From NCBI GenBank assembly GCA_023230455.1, contig JALNXH010000007.1:1-64000 (forward strand): DNA of 64,000 nucleotides. Direction: 5' to 3'. This DNA comes from Rhodocyclaceae bacterium. GTDB lineage: Bacteria > Pseudomonadota > Gammaproteobacteria > Burkholderiales > Rhodocyclaceae. Position 1 is the first letter of the stretch; each line of letters opens with the position of its first letter. Shown piece by piece: positions 44,186 through 53,030 of the stretch. A model generated the notes under the pieces. It was not told the DNA's origin. It was given only the letters and a program-made list of their open reading frames with translations, and searched no databases. Both the position numbers and the translations under genes were made by a program.

Positions 44186-45805
44186 ATGGCAGTCATCGAA
44201 TCTGAACTATCTACCGGCAGCGATGCCTTTCGCGCCAACCGCGACAGCATGCTCGCCGTTCTCGACCGTATCCGGGCCATCGAAGAGCGTACACGGCAGG
44301 CCTCCGCAGCCTCGAAGGAACGCTTCGAGAAGCGCGGCCAATTGCTGCCGCGGGAACGCATCTCGCTGCTGCTCGATCACGGCACGCCCTTCCTCGAACT
44401 CTCCACTCTCGCCGGCTACTGCCTGGACAAACCCGATCCGGAAAAGAGCATCCCCGGCGGCGGCGTGGTGGCGGGGATCGGCTACGTTTCCGGTGTGCGC
44501 TGCATGGTCATCGCCTCCGATTCGGGCATCGACGCCGGCGCGCTGCAACCGCGCGGCCTCGACAAGCAGTTGCGGGTGCAGGAACTGGCGCTGGAAAACA
44601 AGCTGCCCTACATCCAACTGGTGGAAAGCGCCGGCGCCAACCTGATGGCCTACCGGGTCGAAGAGTTCATCAACGGCGGCAACCTGTTCCGCAATCTCGC
44701 CCGCCTTTCGGCCGCCGGGCTACCGGTGATTACCGTCACCCACGGCTCGTCTACCGCCGGCGGCGCCTACCAGACCGGCCTCGCCGACTACATCATCATG
44801 GTGCGCGGCCGCTCCCGCGCCTTCCTCGCCGGGCCGCCGCTGCTCAAGGCCGCCACCGGCGAGATCGCCACCGAAGAGGAACTCGGCGGCGCCGAAATGC
44901 ACACCACGATTTCCGGTCTCGGCGACTATCTGGCCGAGGACGACCGTGACGCCCTGCGCATCGCCCGCGATCTGGTGAGTAAGCTGGAATGGAACCGCGG
45001 AGTCCCCGCCGAAGCGGCACGCAGCTTCCGCCCGCCGCGCTACGACGCCGAGGAGCTGCTCGGCGTGATGCCCGCCGACTACAAGCGGCCGGTGAACATG
45101 AAGGAACTCATCGCCCGCCTCGTCGACGATTCCGACTTCCTTGAATTCAGTCCGCTCTATGGCTCCGCCACGGTGTGCGGCAACGCCCACATCGAAGGCA
45201 TGCCCATCGGCATCATCACCAACAACGGTCCCATCGACACCCAGGGGGCGAGCAAGGCGACGCACTTCATCCAGGCCTGCTGCCAGGCCCGCGTGCCCAT
45301 CCTCTACCTCAACAACACCACCGGCTTCATGGTCGGCAAGGCCTACGAGGAAGCCGGCATCATCAAACACGGCTCGAAGATGATCCAAGCCGTCACCAAC
45401 GCCACCGTGCCGCAGATCACCATCTACTGCGGCGCCTCCTTCGGCGCCGGCAACTACGGCATGTGCGGTCGCGGCTTCCACCCGCGCTTCTGCTTCTCCT
45501 GGCCCAGCGCACGCACTGCGGTGATGGGCGCCGAGCAGGCCGCCAACACCATGGTCAACGTCACCGAGGCGGCGATGAAGCGCAAGGGTGCCGTGGATCA
45601 GGAAAAGCTCGACAGCCTGAAGCAGAAAATCGTGGACAACTTCGAGCGCCAGATGGACGTGTTCACCACCAGCGCCCACCTGCTCGACGACGGCGTCATC
45701 GACCCGCGCGACACCCGCGCCGTGCTCTCCTATGTGCTCTCGGTGTGCCGCGAAGCCGAACAGCGCCAGCCGCACAAGATGCAGTTCTCCGTGGCCCGCC
45801 CGTAA
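44186..45805 (+). CDS. Acyl-CoA carboxylase, carboxyltransferase (beta) subunit
   Basis: This 539-residue protein has the two-lobed crotonase-like layout of propionyl-/methylcrotonyl-/geranyl-CoA carboxylase beta subunits. The N-lobe (about 30-280) has VAGIGYVSGVRCMVIASDSG and VESAGANLMAYRVEEF; the C-lobe (about 300-530) has GIITNNGPIDTQGASKATHF and NNTTGFMVGKAYEEAGIIKHG. The long form resembles AtuC/LiuB more than PccB. Next to a LinD gene, geranyl-CoA carboxylase is the attractive guess; methylcrotonyl-CoA is the main alternative. It is 17 bp from the alpha-subunit gene. Confidence 0.88.
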   Translation: MAVIESELSTGSDAFRANRDSMLAVLDRIRAIEERTRQASAASKERFEKRGQLLPRERISLLLDHGTPFLELSTLAGYCLDKPDPEKSIPGGGVVAGIGYVSGVRCMVIASDSGIDAGALQPRGLDKQLRVQELALENKLPYIQLVESAGANLMAYRVEEFINGGNLFRNLARLSAAGLPVITVTHGSSTAGGAYQTGLADYIIMVRGRSRAFLAGPPLLKAATGEIATEEELGGAEMHTTISGLGDYLAEDDRDALRIARDLVSKLEWNRGVPAEAARSFRPPRYDAEELLGVMPADYKRPVNMKELIARLVDDSDFLEFSPLYGSATVCGNAHIEGMPIGIITNNGPIDTQGASKATHFIQACCQARVPILYLNNTTGFMVGKAYEEAGIIKHGSKMIQAVTNATVPQITIYCGASFGAGNYGMCGRGFHPRFCFSWPSARTAVMGAEQAANTMVNVTEAAMKRKGAVDQEKLDSLKQKIVDNFERQMDVFTTSAHLLDDGVIDPRDTRAVLSYVLSVCREAEQRQPHKMQFSVARP

Positions 45806-45822
45806 GCGACAACACCACCATC

Positions 45823-47799
45823 ATGAAGAAGACACCTTTCAGCAAAGTACTGATTGCCAACAGAGGCGAGATAGCCCTGCGGGTTATGCGCACGGCCAAG
45901 GCCCTCGGCTATCGCACCGTTGCCGTCTATTCCGACGCTGACCGCGAGGCACGCCACGTGCATGAAGCCGACCAGGCAGTGCATGTCGGCGGTGCGTTGC
46001 CAGCCGAGTCCTACCTCAACATTCCCGCCATCGTTGCCGCCGCCAAATGCGCCGGTGCCGATGCGGTGCATCCGGGCTACGGCTTCCTCGCCGAGAATGA
46101 GGACTTCGCCCAGGCCTGTGCCGATGCCGGCCTGGTCTTCATCGGCCCCTCGCCCGCCGCCATCGTCGCCATGGGTAACAAAGCCGGCGCGAAGAAACTG
46201 ATGATCGATGCCGGCGTGCCGTGCATCCCGGGCTACCAGGGCGAAGACCAGAGCGAAGAGACGCTGGCGGCGGAAGCTGCCAAGGTCGGCTTCCCCGTCA
46301 TGATCAAGGCTACCGCCGGCGGCGGCGGACGCGGCATGCGCCTCGTCGCTGAGGCCGCCCAGTTCCGCGATGCCCTGCGCAGCGCAAAGTCGGAAGCGCG
46401 CAGCGCCTTCGGCAGCGACGAGGTGATACTCGAACGCGCGATCATGGAACCGCGCCATATCGAAATCCAGATCTTCGCCGACCGCCACGGCAACGCCATC
46501 CATCTCGGCGAACGCGACTGCTCGGTACAGCGCCGCCATCAGAAGGTGGTGGAGGAAGCGCCCTCACCCGCGGTCGATGCTGCATTGCGCGCGCGCATGG
46601 GCGCCACCGCCGTGGCCGCCGTCAAGGCCATCGCCTACGAAGGCGCCGGCACCCTGGAATTCCTCCTCGACGGCGACGGCAACTACTACTTCATGGAGAT
46701 GAATACCCGCCTCCAGGTGGAGCACCCGGTCACCGAAGCCATCACCGGCCTCGACCTAGTCGAGCTGCAACTGCGCGTCGCCGCCGGCGAACCGCTGCCG
46801 CTGACCCAGGACGGCGTGCGCTTCGCCGGCCATGCCATCGAAGTCCGCCTCTGCGCCGAAAGCCCGCGTGCCGGCTTCATGCCGCAGAGCGGGCGCATCG
46901 ACCTATGGCAGATCCCGGACAGCGTTCGCGTCGAACACGCACTGTCATCCGGTGCCGAAATCTCGCCCTACTACGATTCGATGATCGCCAAGATCGTCGG
47001 CTACGGCCGCTCCCGCGACGACGCCCGGCGCGTGCTCGCCCGCGCCCTCGAAGACACGGTGGCCCTTGGCATCGAGACCAACCAGGTGTTTCTCGGCCGT
47101 TGCATCTCGCATCCGGTGTTTGCCGCCGGCGGCGCCACCACGGCCTTTATCGGCAACCACCTGGACCAACTGCTTGCCGGCAATGCCGAGACCGACGCCC
47201 GCGCCCACGCCATCGCCGCCGTGCTGCTCTACACCACGGCTGGCAACGCGCCGCGCACCAGCCGCCTGGGCGATAGCATCGGCCACCGCCTGCCGATCTC
47301 GCTGCGCTTCGACGCCGACGCCAGCGCCCGCGAAGCCTCGCTGGTTAACCTGGGCGGTAGCCGCTATACGGTGAACGTCGACGGCCGCCGCTTCGACATC
47401 GCGATCATCGAACTCGACATTCATTGCGTGCGCTTCGCCTGCGATGGCCTAGTCGAAAGCGCCGCGCTGGTGCGTGATCGCAACTCGCTGATGCTGCACT
47501 ACCGTGGCCAGCCCTTCCGCCTACAGGACAACACCCATGCCGCCACCGTCAAGGCCGGCGCAGCGGCCGGGGACGGCAAGATCCGCGCGACCATGAACGG
47601 ACGCGTCGTTGCCCTGCAAGTGGCTGTCGGCGATGCGGTGAGCGCCGGACAACCGATCCTGACACTGGAAGCCATGAAAATGGAACACGTCCATGCCGCC
47701 ACGGTGGCCGGCAAGGTTGTTGCGGTCAACGTGGCGATGGGCGACCAGGTGGCTGCGTATCGGGTGGTGGCAGAGATTGAGGCGGAGACGGCCAGCTGA
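45823..47799 (+). CDS. Acyl-CoA carboxylase, biotin carboxylase/carrier (alpha) subunit
   Basis: The protein has 658 residues. Biotin carboxylase N-domain (FSKVLIANRGEIALRVMRTAK), ATP-grasp domain with KATAGGGGRGMR, then EMNTRLQVEHPVTE and the C-domain are followed by a BT-type linker and a C-terminal biotinyl domain with EAMKMEH (biotin Lys619). It carboxylates its own biotin using bicarbonate and ATP for transfer by the beta subunit. A longer open frame overlapping the beta gene was rejected. Together they form one operon with the preceding genes. Confidence 0.93.
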   Translation: MKKTPFSKVLIANRGEIALRVMRTAKALGYRTVAVYSDADREARHVHEADQAVHVGGALPAESYLNIPAIVAAAKCAGADAVHPGYGFLAENEDFAQACADAGLVFIGPSPAAIVAMGNKAGAKKLMIDAGVPCIPGYQGEDQSEETLAAEAAKVGFPVMIKATAGGGGRGMRLVAEAAQFRDALRSAKSEARSAFGSDEVILERAIMEPRHIEIQIFADRHGNAIHLGERDCSVQRRHQKVVEEAPSPAVDAALRARMGATAVAAVKAIAYEGAGTLEFLLDGDGNYYFMEMNTRLQVEHPVTEAITGLDLVELQLRVAAGEPLPLTQDGVRFAGHAIEVRLCAESPRAGFMPQSGRIDLWQIPDSVRVEHALSSGAEISPYYDSMIAKIVGYGRSRDDARRVLARALEDTVALGIETNQVFLGRCISHPVFAAGGATTAFIGNHLDQLLAGNAETDARAHAIAAVLLYTTAGNAPRTSRLGDSIGHRLPISLRFDADASAREASLVNLGGSRYTVNVDGRRFDIAIIELDIHCVRFACDGLVESAALVRDRNSLMLHYRGQPFRLQDNTHAATVKAGAAAGDGKIRATMNGRVVALQVAVGDAVSAGQPILTLEAMKMEHVHAATVAGKVVAVNVAMGDQVAAYRVVAEIEAETAS

Positions 47800-48231
47800 G
47801 AAAAGCTTTCGCTGCGCCCCGTCTCAGCCTCTTTCGACTCGCCTCGGGGCACGCTTCTTCCATCACGCTCAGAATGGACCGCGCTGCGCTCGGGCGGTAA
47901 TGCGGCGGCGGTTCAATGCCCTTCAATAATCCGTTCGTCCAGAGCGTAGCGTCACAGGTGCGAAGTCGAAGGGCCCCCGTGCTCTTTCTTTCCCCGTTTG
48001 CGCTTAGGCTGTCGAAGCGCAATTGCAAATCAGCTAGGCGCCCCGCATCGCCACGGTACGACAGGACTCGAACCGGTGACGGCGGAGGCCGCAGCCAATT
48101 GACGCAAGCAGTTCGTCCACGGTGGCCTTAAAGTCTATCTCGCAGGTACGGGCGTTCCGGACGGGGCAATGGTTGCCTCGCCTTCGACGATTCGCGTACT
48201 GATGAATCCGCAAAACCAGAGGAGACCCCCC
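47800..48231. other. 432-bp gap before linD: no gene seen
   Basis: No coding region is convincing. It holds GC-rich repeats and clusters resembling a dispersed repeat (for example TTCGACTCGCCTCGGGGC near 47850) and a short stretch at about 48060-48090 resembling a tRNA T-arm (GGTTCGAGTCC on the minus strand) with a weak stem, probably a remnant. The end carries AGGAGA for linD. A separate promoter for linD probably lies here, since the gap breaks the plus-strand operon. Confidence 0.5.
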
Positions 48232-49434
48232 ATGAATCTACGCGCTCTCGTCGCATCCGCCCTCGTCGCCCTTGCGGCGTTTACCGGCTTCACCGCTGGC
48301 GCACACGCGGCGGAACTTCCCGCCGGACGCCTGGCGTCCACCGACGACTACTTCGCCCAGCTCGAACGGCATGCGCTAACTCCGGACGTGAACGCCCAGC
48401 TGGCGTACATGACCTTCACCGACTTCATCTCGCCGCTTTACAGCCGCGGCTGCGATTTCGAGGCCTGGGCACCGAAGAAGATGCCCAATCGCATCCTCAA
48501 GTATTCGCTGGCCTGGTATGCCTACGGTCTGGCCAGCGTTGCCGCCATCGATCCGAAGATGCGCCAGTTCGCCGGCCACGCCATCGACATTGCCGCCGCC
48601 AAGATGAAGTGCAAGGAAGTCTGGGGCGATTGGGAGGAAGACAAGTTCGGCAAGGATCCGATCAAGAAAGACAACATCATGTACAAGGGCCACCTCAACC
48701 TGATGTACGGCCTCTACCAGATGGTGACCGGCGACAAGCTCTACGAGAAGGAGAACAAGCGCATCTCCAAGATCATCTACGACGAGATCAAGGCCAGCCC
48801 CTACGCCGGCATCGTCTGCGAGCCGGACAACTACTTCCCCCAGTGCAACTCCGTCGGCTACCTGAGCCTGTGGGTGTATGACCGGCTGCATGGCACCAAC
48901 TACAAGTCGGTGACCAAGGAATGGCTGAAATTTCTTGAGGACGACCTGATCGACCCGCAGACCGGCACGATGTGGCTGGCCTACCACCCGGTCTCGAAGG
49001 CGGTGAAGCCCTGGGTCTCGGCCTACACCACGGCATGGACCCTGACCATGATCCACGGCATGGACCCGGCGTTCGCCGACAAGTACTACCCGAAATTCAA
49101 GGAAGCTTTCGTCGAGGTCTATGACAACGGCAGCAAGGCGCGTATCCGCGAAACCAACAACACTACAGATACCGACGGTGGCGTCGCGGCGGCTTCAACC
49201 TTCACCCTGCTGCTGGCGCGCGAAATGGGCGACAAGAAATTATTCGACCAGTTGCTCAATCACCTGGAACCGCCGGCCGAGCCCTATATCCACTCGGGCA
49301 TCCTGCACTACAAGAAGCCGAGCAACCTGCTGTTCGACGAACTGCTGTTCATCAGCAAGGTGCACGTCGGCTTCGGCACCCTGCTCAATGCGCCGCTGCC
49401 CGGCGCCAAAGCCCCGGCCGTCGCCAAGAAGTAG
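48232..49434 (+). CDS. linD: Linalool dehydratase/isomerase (LinD/Ldi)
   Basis: The 400-residue precursor has a signal peptide ending AHA (1-26). The mature protein closely follows, from memory, Castellaniella defragrans LinD: LAYMTFTDFISPLYSRGC, MYKGHLNLMYGLYQMVTG, IVCEPDNYFPQCNSVGYLSL, HGMDPAFADKYYPKFK, RETNNTTDTDGGVAAAS, LLNHLEPPAEP. Active-site residues known for LinD are present (precursor numbering): Asp64, Tyr70, His154, Cys196, Cys205. So are the structural cysteines Cys74 and Cys127. It interconverts linalool with geraniol and myrcene in the periplasm without cofactors. AGGAGA precedes the ATG; a longer frame was rejected because it lacks a signal peptide at its start. Confidence 0.93.
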   Translation: MNLRALVASALVALAAFTGFTAGAHAAELPAGRLASTDDYFAQLERHALTPDVNAQLAYMTFTDFISPLYSRGCDFEAWAPKKMPNRILKYSLAWYAYGLASVAAIDPKMRQFAGHAIDIAAAKMKCKEVWGDWEEDKFGKDPIKKDNIMYKGHLNLMYGLYQMVTGDKLYEKENKRISKIIYDEIKASPYAGIVCEPDNYFPQCNSVGYLSLWVYDRLHGTNYKSVTKEWLKFLEDDLIDPQTGTMWLAYHPVSKAVKPWVSAYTTAWTLTMIHGMDPAFADKYYPKFKEAFVEVYDNGSKARIRETNNTTDTDGGVAAASTFTLLLAREMGDKKLFDQLLNHLEPPAEPYIHSGILHYKKPSNLLFDELLFISKVHVGFGTLLNAPLPGAKAPAVAKK

Positions 49435-49438
49435 GGCC

Positions 49439-50077
49439 ATGCGCTCGGTCGCCGCAATCCTGACGGGCGCCTGCATCGGATTCGCGGCGGCCGGCGCGCT
49501 GGCCTTCCCCGGTCGGGTTTCGGCCGGAGAGCACGACCACCGTCATCATGCGACGGAGGCCACGGCACCGGCCGGCGATCCGCCCGCTCAGGCCCCGGTC
49601 CGCGTGCCCGACGAAGCGGTGCTGACCCAGGAAGGCAAAAAGGCGATGTTCAACCGCGACCTGGTCGCTGGCCGGCCGATGGTGGTGGATTTCATCTACA
49701 CCTCCTGCAAGGAAGTCTGCCCGCCGCTGACCGCCAACCTGCGCGAGGTGCGCAAGCTTCTCGGCGCCGACGCGGAAAAGGTGGCTTTCATTTCCATCAC
49801 CGTGGACCCGACGGTGGATACGCCCCAGGTGCTGAAGGACTATGCCGGGCGCTTCGGCATCGAATCGGGCTGGACCTTCGTCACCGGAAAACCGGCGGCG
49901 CTGGCCAGACTACAGAAAGGCTTCGCCGTATCGATGGCGCGCAAGGAAGACCACACGCCTTTGGTCATCATCGGCAATGCCAACACCAACCGCTGGGTAA
50001 GGAAATTCGGTCTGGCACGGCCGGAGGTGATCGCTGCCGCCGTGCGCGACGTGGCGGGATTCGCCGCCGCACATTGA
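49439..50077 (+). CDS. SCO1/SenC-like thioredoxin-fold protein
   Basis: The 212-residue protein has an N-terminal signal/anchor (about 3-22), a His-rich stretch (EHDHRHH, 31-37), then a SCO domain with VDFIYTSCKEVCPP (Cys90, Cys94), ISITVDPTVDTPQVLKDYAGRFG and His172 in DHTPLVIIGN, the CxxxC plus His set that binds copper. SCO proteins metallate cytochrome oxidase or act as thiol reductases. No oxidase gene is near; instead the gene starts 4 bp after linD. A thiol-maintenance role for the LinD cysteines is possible. It ends before a 53-bp convergent gap. Confidence 0.88.
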   Translation: MRSVAAILTGACIGFAAAGALAFPGRVSAGEHDHRHHATEATAPAGDPPAQAPVRVPDEAVLTQEGKKAMFNRDLVAGRPMVVDFIYTSCKEVCPPLTANLREVRKLLGADAEKVAFISITVDPTVDTPQVLKDYAGRFGIESGWTFVTGKPAALARLQKGFAVSMARKEDHTPLVIIGNANTNRWVRKFGLARPEVIAAAVRDVAGFAAAH

Positions 50078-50130
50078 ACGGCTTGTCCCGGCAGCACCGG
50101 GGCAGCGCTCACACGACACTGGGTTCGCGC

Positions 50131-50382
50131 TCAGTTCGCCGCTTTCGCCGACTCACTGGCCGGCGCCTGCATTTTCTTCAGGATGTCCTGCAATTGGGTC
50201 AGCGCATCCTTGTCGTCCTGCGTAAGCTCATTGAGCGGCACGCAGCGCGGATCGGCCTTTTTGCAGCGCTGTGAACAGCGCTGCAAAAAGGGAATCGGGG
50301 CGCAACCGTGGCCCTGCTCGCAGACCATGTCCCAGTCACACCGCCGCCGCAGTTCGTCTAGCGGCAAAGCGATGCGGCACAT
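50131..50382 (-). CDS. Cysteine-rich small hypothetical protein
   Basis: The protein has 83 residues with seven cysteines (C2, C15, C21, C27, C36, C40, C47) in the N-terminal half and a charged helical C-terminus (DDKDALTQLQDILKKMQ). The cysteines could bind zinc or an Fe-S cluster. A 36-bp palindrome (50256-50291) encodes FLQRCSQRCKK in its middle. No strong ribosome site is seen and the gene follows the hydroxyacyl-CoA dehydrogenase by 57 bp. No family is recognised. Confidence 0.5.
   Translation of the reverse strand: MCRIALPLDELRRRCDWDMVCEQGHGCAPIPFLQRCSQRCKKADPRCVPLNELTQDDKDALTQLQDILKKMQAPASESAKAAN
50256..50291. repeat. 36-bp near-perfect palindrome (17-bp arms)
   Basis: The arms CCTTTTTGCAGCGCTGT (50256-50272) and its complement (50275-50291) are separated by GA only. 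T-tracts precede the GC stem and A-tracts follow, the reverse of an intrinsic terminator. Confidence 0.85.
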
Positions 50383-50439
50383 CAGGTTGCCGAAAATGCT
50401 CTTCTCACGCCGACGCGCGGCAGCCCCTCCCGTTTTGCC

Positions 50440-51798
50440 TTATTTGCTCGTCAAATCGGCAAAGCGCTTCCGTTCGGCGACCAGTCGGCTCAACAGGCCG
50501 GCCGCCGTCCAGTAGCCGAAGGCGTCGCCGCGCTGCTGGGCATAACGCGCCAGTCCGTCGGTAATGGCGGCCGGGCCGAGCGTATCGGCCATGTGCATCG
50601 GCCCGCCGCGGAAATCGGGGAAGGCATAGGCATACACCCAGACCACATCGATGTCGCCGGGGCGATAGGCGATGCCCTCTTCGAGAATCTTCGCGCCCTC
50701 GTTAATCAGCGGATAGAGGCAGCGCTCGATGATTTCCTCGTCGCTGACCGCGTCGCGGCGAGCGATGCGGTACTGCGCGGCGAGGTCGGCACAGATCGCA
50801 TCCACCGCCGGGTCGGGCAATGCATTGCGGCCCTCGTAGCGATAATAGCCGGCGCCGGTCTTCTGGCCGAAGCGGCCGAGTTCCAGCAGCTTGCGCACCA
50901 CCACGCGGTAGCTCGGGTCGGGCGGCAAGCCACCGGCCTTGTCGCGTTCGATCACCACCTTGGCGGCAACATCGACGCCGGCCATGTCGATCATCCGGCA
51001 GGGCCCCATGGGCAGGCCGAGCGACTGGATCGCCGCGTCGATGCGCGCCGGCGGCACGCCTTCGAGCATAAGGAATTCGCTCTCGCGCAGATAGCCTTCG
51101 AGCATGCGGTTGCCGATGAAGCCATAGCAGACGCCGGAGACGACTGCGATCTTGCCGATGGCCTTGGCGTTGTCCATCACGCTGGCCAGTACCTCAGGCG
51201 CGGTTTGCGCGCCGCGCACCACTTCGAGCAGGCGCATCACGTTGGCCGGACTGAAGAAATGCATGCCGAGGAAATCCGCCGGACGGCCGCTGGCCGCGCC
51301 GAGCACGTCGACATCCAGCGTCGAGGTGTTCGATGCGATGATCGCCCCCGGCTTGCAGACCTCGCCCAGGCGGGCGCAGACCTGCTTCTTGATGTCCATG
51401 TTTTCGAACACCGCCTCGATCACCAGGTCGCAATCGGCGAGGTCGGCGTAATCCAGGGTGCCCGTCAGCCGCGCCATGCGCTGTGCACACTCCTCGGCGG
51501 CAAGCTTGCCCTTGGCGACGCTGGCCTCGTAGTTCTTGCGCACGATGCCGAGGCCGCGGTCGAGGGCTTCGCGGGAAGTCTCGACAATGATCGTCGGGAT
51601 TCCGGCGTTCGCATAGTTCATGGCAATACCGCCGCCCATGGTGCCGGCACCGACCACGCCGACGCGCTTTATTGGTCGTCGCGGCAGGGAGGCAGGCAGA
51701 CCGGGGATTTCGCCGGCGCTGCGGCAAGCAGCGGCCAGGTGGGCCAGCGCCGTAGCGCGGGCAGCTTCGGAAACGTCGAAATTCATTTGTCCGCTCAT
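50440..51798 (-). CDS. 3-hydroxyacyl-CoA dehydrogenase (NAD)
   Basis: The protein has 452 residues. A 40-residue N-terminal stub precedes RVGVVGAGTMGGGIAMNYA (NAD-binding, Gly50-Gly55), ASNTSTLDV, GMHFFSPANVMRLLEVV with catalytic His and DTPGFIGNR-like CYGFIGNR. A second C-terminal domain contains EEGIAYRPGDIDVVWVYAYAF. This is the dehydrogenase half of FadB/FadJ-type enzymes without the crotonase half, which must come from elsewhere. It oxidises 3-hydroxyacyl-CoA in beta-oxidation. The stop of the acyl-CoA dehydrogenase overlaps its ATG. Confidence 0.93.
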   Translation of the reverse strand: MSGQMNFDVSEAARATALAHLAAACRSAGEIPGLPASLPRRPIKRVGVVGAGTMGGGIAMNYANAGIPTIIVETSREALDRGLGIVRKNYEASVAKGKLAAEECAQRMARLTGTLDYADLADCDLVIEAVFENMDIKKQVCARLGEVCKPGAIIASNTSTLDVDVLGAASGRPADFLGMHFFSPANVMRLLEVVRGAQTAPEVLASVMDNAKAIGKIAVVSGVCYGFIGNRMLEGYLRESEFLMLEGVPPARIDAAIQSLGLPMGPCRMIDMAGVDVAAKVVIERDKAGGLPPDPSYRVVVRKLLELGRFGQKTGAGYYRYEGRNALPDPAVDAICADLAAQYRIARRDAVSDEEIIERCLYPLINEGAKILEEGIAYRPGDIDVVWVYAYAFPDFRGGPMHMADTLGPAAITDGLARYAQQRGDAFGYWTAAGLLSRLVAERKRFADLTSK

Positions 51799-52994
51799 TT
51801 GTATTTGGCAAGTTCCAGCTTGCCGATCTGGTTGCGATGGACTTCATCCGGGCCGTCGGCGATGCGCAGCAGACGCGCGTTGGCATAGGCCAGGGCAAGG
51901 CCGAAATCGTCGGTGATGCCGCCGCCGCCGTGGGCCTGGATCGCCCAGTCGATGACGCGGCAGGCCATGCTTGGCGCCGCCACCTTGATCATTGCGATCT
52001 CCTTGCGCGCGACCTTGTTGCCAACGGTGTCCATCATCCACGCCGCCTTCAGTACCAGCAGGCGGGCCTGGTCGATCAGCACGCGCGACTCGGCGATGCG
52101 CTCCAGGGTCACCGTCTGTTCGGCGATCGGCTTGCCGAAGGCGACCCGCACGCGGGTGCGGCGACACATCGCTTCCAGCGCCCGCTCGGCGACACCGATG
52201 ACGCGCATGCAGTGGTGGATGCGCCCCGGCCCGAGGCGGCCCTGGGCAATCTCGAAGCCGCGCCCTTCGCCGAGCAGGATGTTGCTCGCCGGCACCCGCA
52301 CATCCTTGAACGACACCTCGCCAGTCACGTCCGGTGCGCCGGCAAAGCCAAAGATCGGCAGCGAACGAACCACGGTCACGCCCGGCGTTTCCAGCGGCAC
52401 CACGATCATCGATTGCTGCTTGTGCTTGTCCGGATTGTCCGGATCGGTCTTGCCCATGAAGATGAAGACCTTGCAACGCGGATCGGGCGCGCCGGAGGAA
52501 AACCACTTGCGGCCGTTGATCACGTAATGATCGCCATCGCGAACGATGGCGCTCTGGATGTTGGTGGCGTCGGACGACGCCACGCCCGGCTCGGTCATCG
52601 CGAAGCAGGAACGGATTTCCCCGGCCAGCAGCGGCTCCAGCCACTGCTTCTGCAAAGCGGGCGAGGCGTAGCGGGCTAGCACCTCCATGTTGCCGGTGTC
52701 CGGTGCCGAGCAGTTGAACACCTCCGGCGCCCACATGACCTTGCCCATGACTTCGCACAGCGGCGCATATTCGAGGTTGGTCAGTCCGGCGCCGAATTCC
52801 GAGTGCGGCAGGAACAGGTTCCACAGCCCCGCCGCCCGCGCCTTGGGCTTCAATTCCTCGACGACCTCGGGCCACGGGTTGCCGGCCGCGAGCTGCGCGT
52901 GATAACGCGCTTCGCTGGGATAGATGTGCTCGTCCATGAAGGCTTGAAGCTTGGCCTGTAGGTCTTTTACCTTCGGAGAGAATTCAAATTCCAT
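51795..52994 (-). CDS. Acyl-CoA dehydrogenase
   Basis: The protein has 399 residues. An all-alpha N-domain, CFAMTEPGVASSDATNIQS (flavin/substrate loop), a beta-domain with GRKWFSSGAPDP and the C-terminal domain with RVRVAFGKPIAEQ and IQAHGGGGITDDFGLALAYANARLLRIADGPDEVH are present. The ending closely matches the ACAD10/11-like group. It oxidises an acyl-CoA with FAD. It overlaps the downstream hydroxyacyl-CoA dehydrogenase by 4 bp and lies 36 bp after the APH-type kinase. Confidence 0.93.
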   Translation of the reverse strand: MEFEFSPKVKDLQAKLQAFMDEHIYPSEARYHAQLAAGNPWPEVVEELKPKARAAGLWNLFLPHSEFGAGLTNLEYAPLCEVMGKVMWAPEVFNCSAPDTGNMEVLARYASPALQKQWLEPLLAGEIRSCFAMTEPGVASSDATNIQSAIVRDGDHYVINGRKWFSSGAPDPRCKVFIFMGKTDPDNPDKHKQQSMIVVPLETPGVTVVRSLPIFGFAGAPDVTGEVSFKDVRVPASNILLGEGRGFEIAQGRLGPGRIHHCMRVIGVAERALEAMCRRTRVRVAFGKPIAEQTVTLERIAESRVLIDQARLLVLKAAWMMDTVGNKVARKEIAMIKVAAPSMACRVIDWAIQAHGGGGITDDFGLALAYANARLLRIADGPDEVHRNQIGKLELAKYK

Positions 52995-53030
52995 GGAAGT
53001 TCCTTTGGGACAGCGTGAGTGAAATCGTCT

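Noticed and set aside
45175..45822. In-frame N-terminal extension of the biotin carboxylase gene
   Set aside because: It overlaps the carboxyltransferase gene in another frame and has Arg/His-rich composition typical of a shadow frame; the real start is the ATG at 45823.
48060..48090. tRNA-like T-arm on the minus strand
   Set aside because: Only an imperfect T-stem is present; no acceptor or anticodon stem could be folded, so it is at best a remnant.
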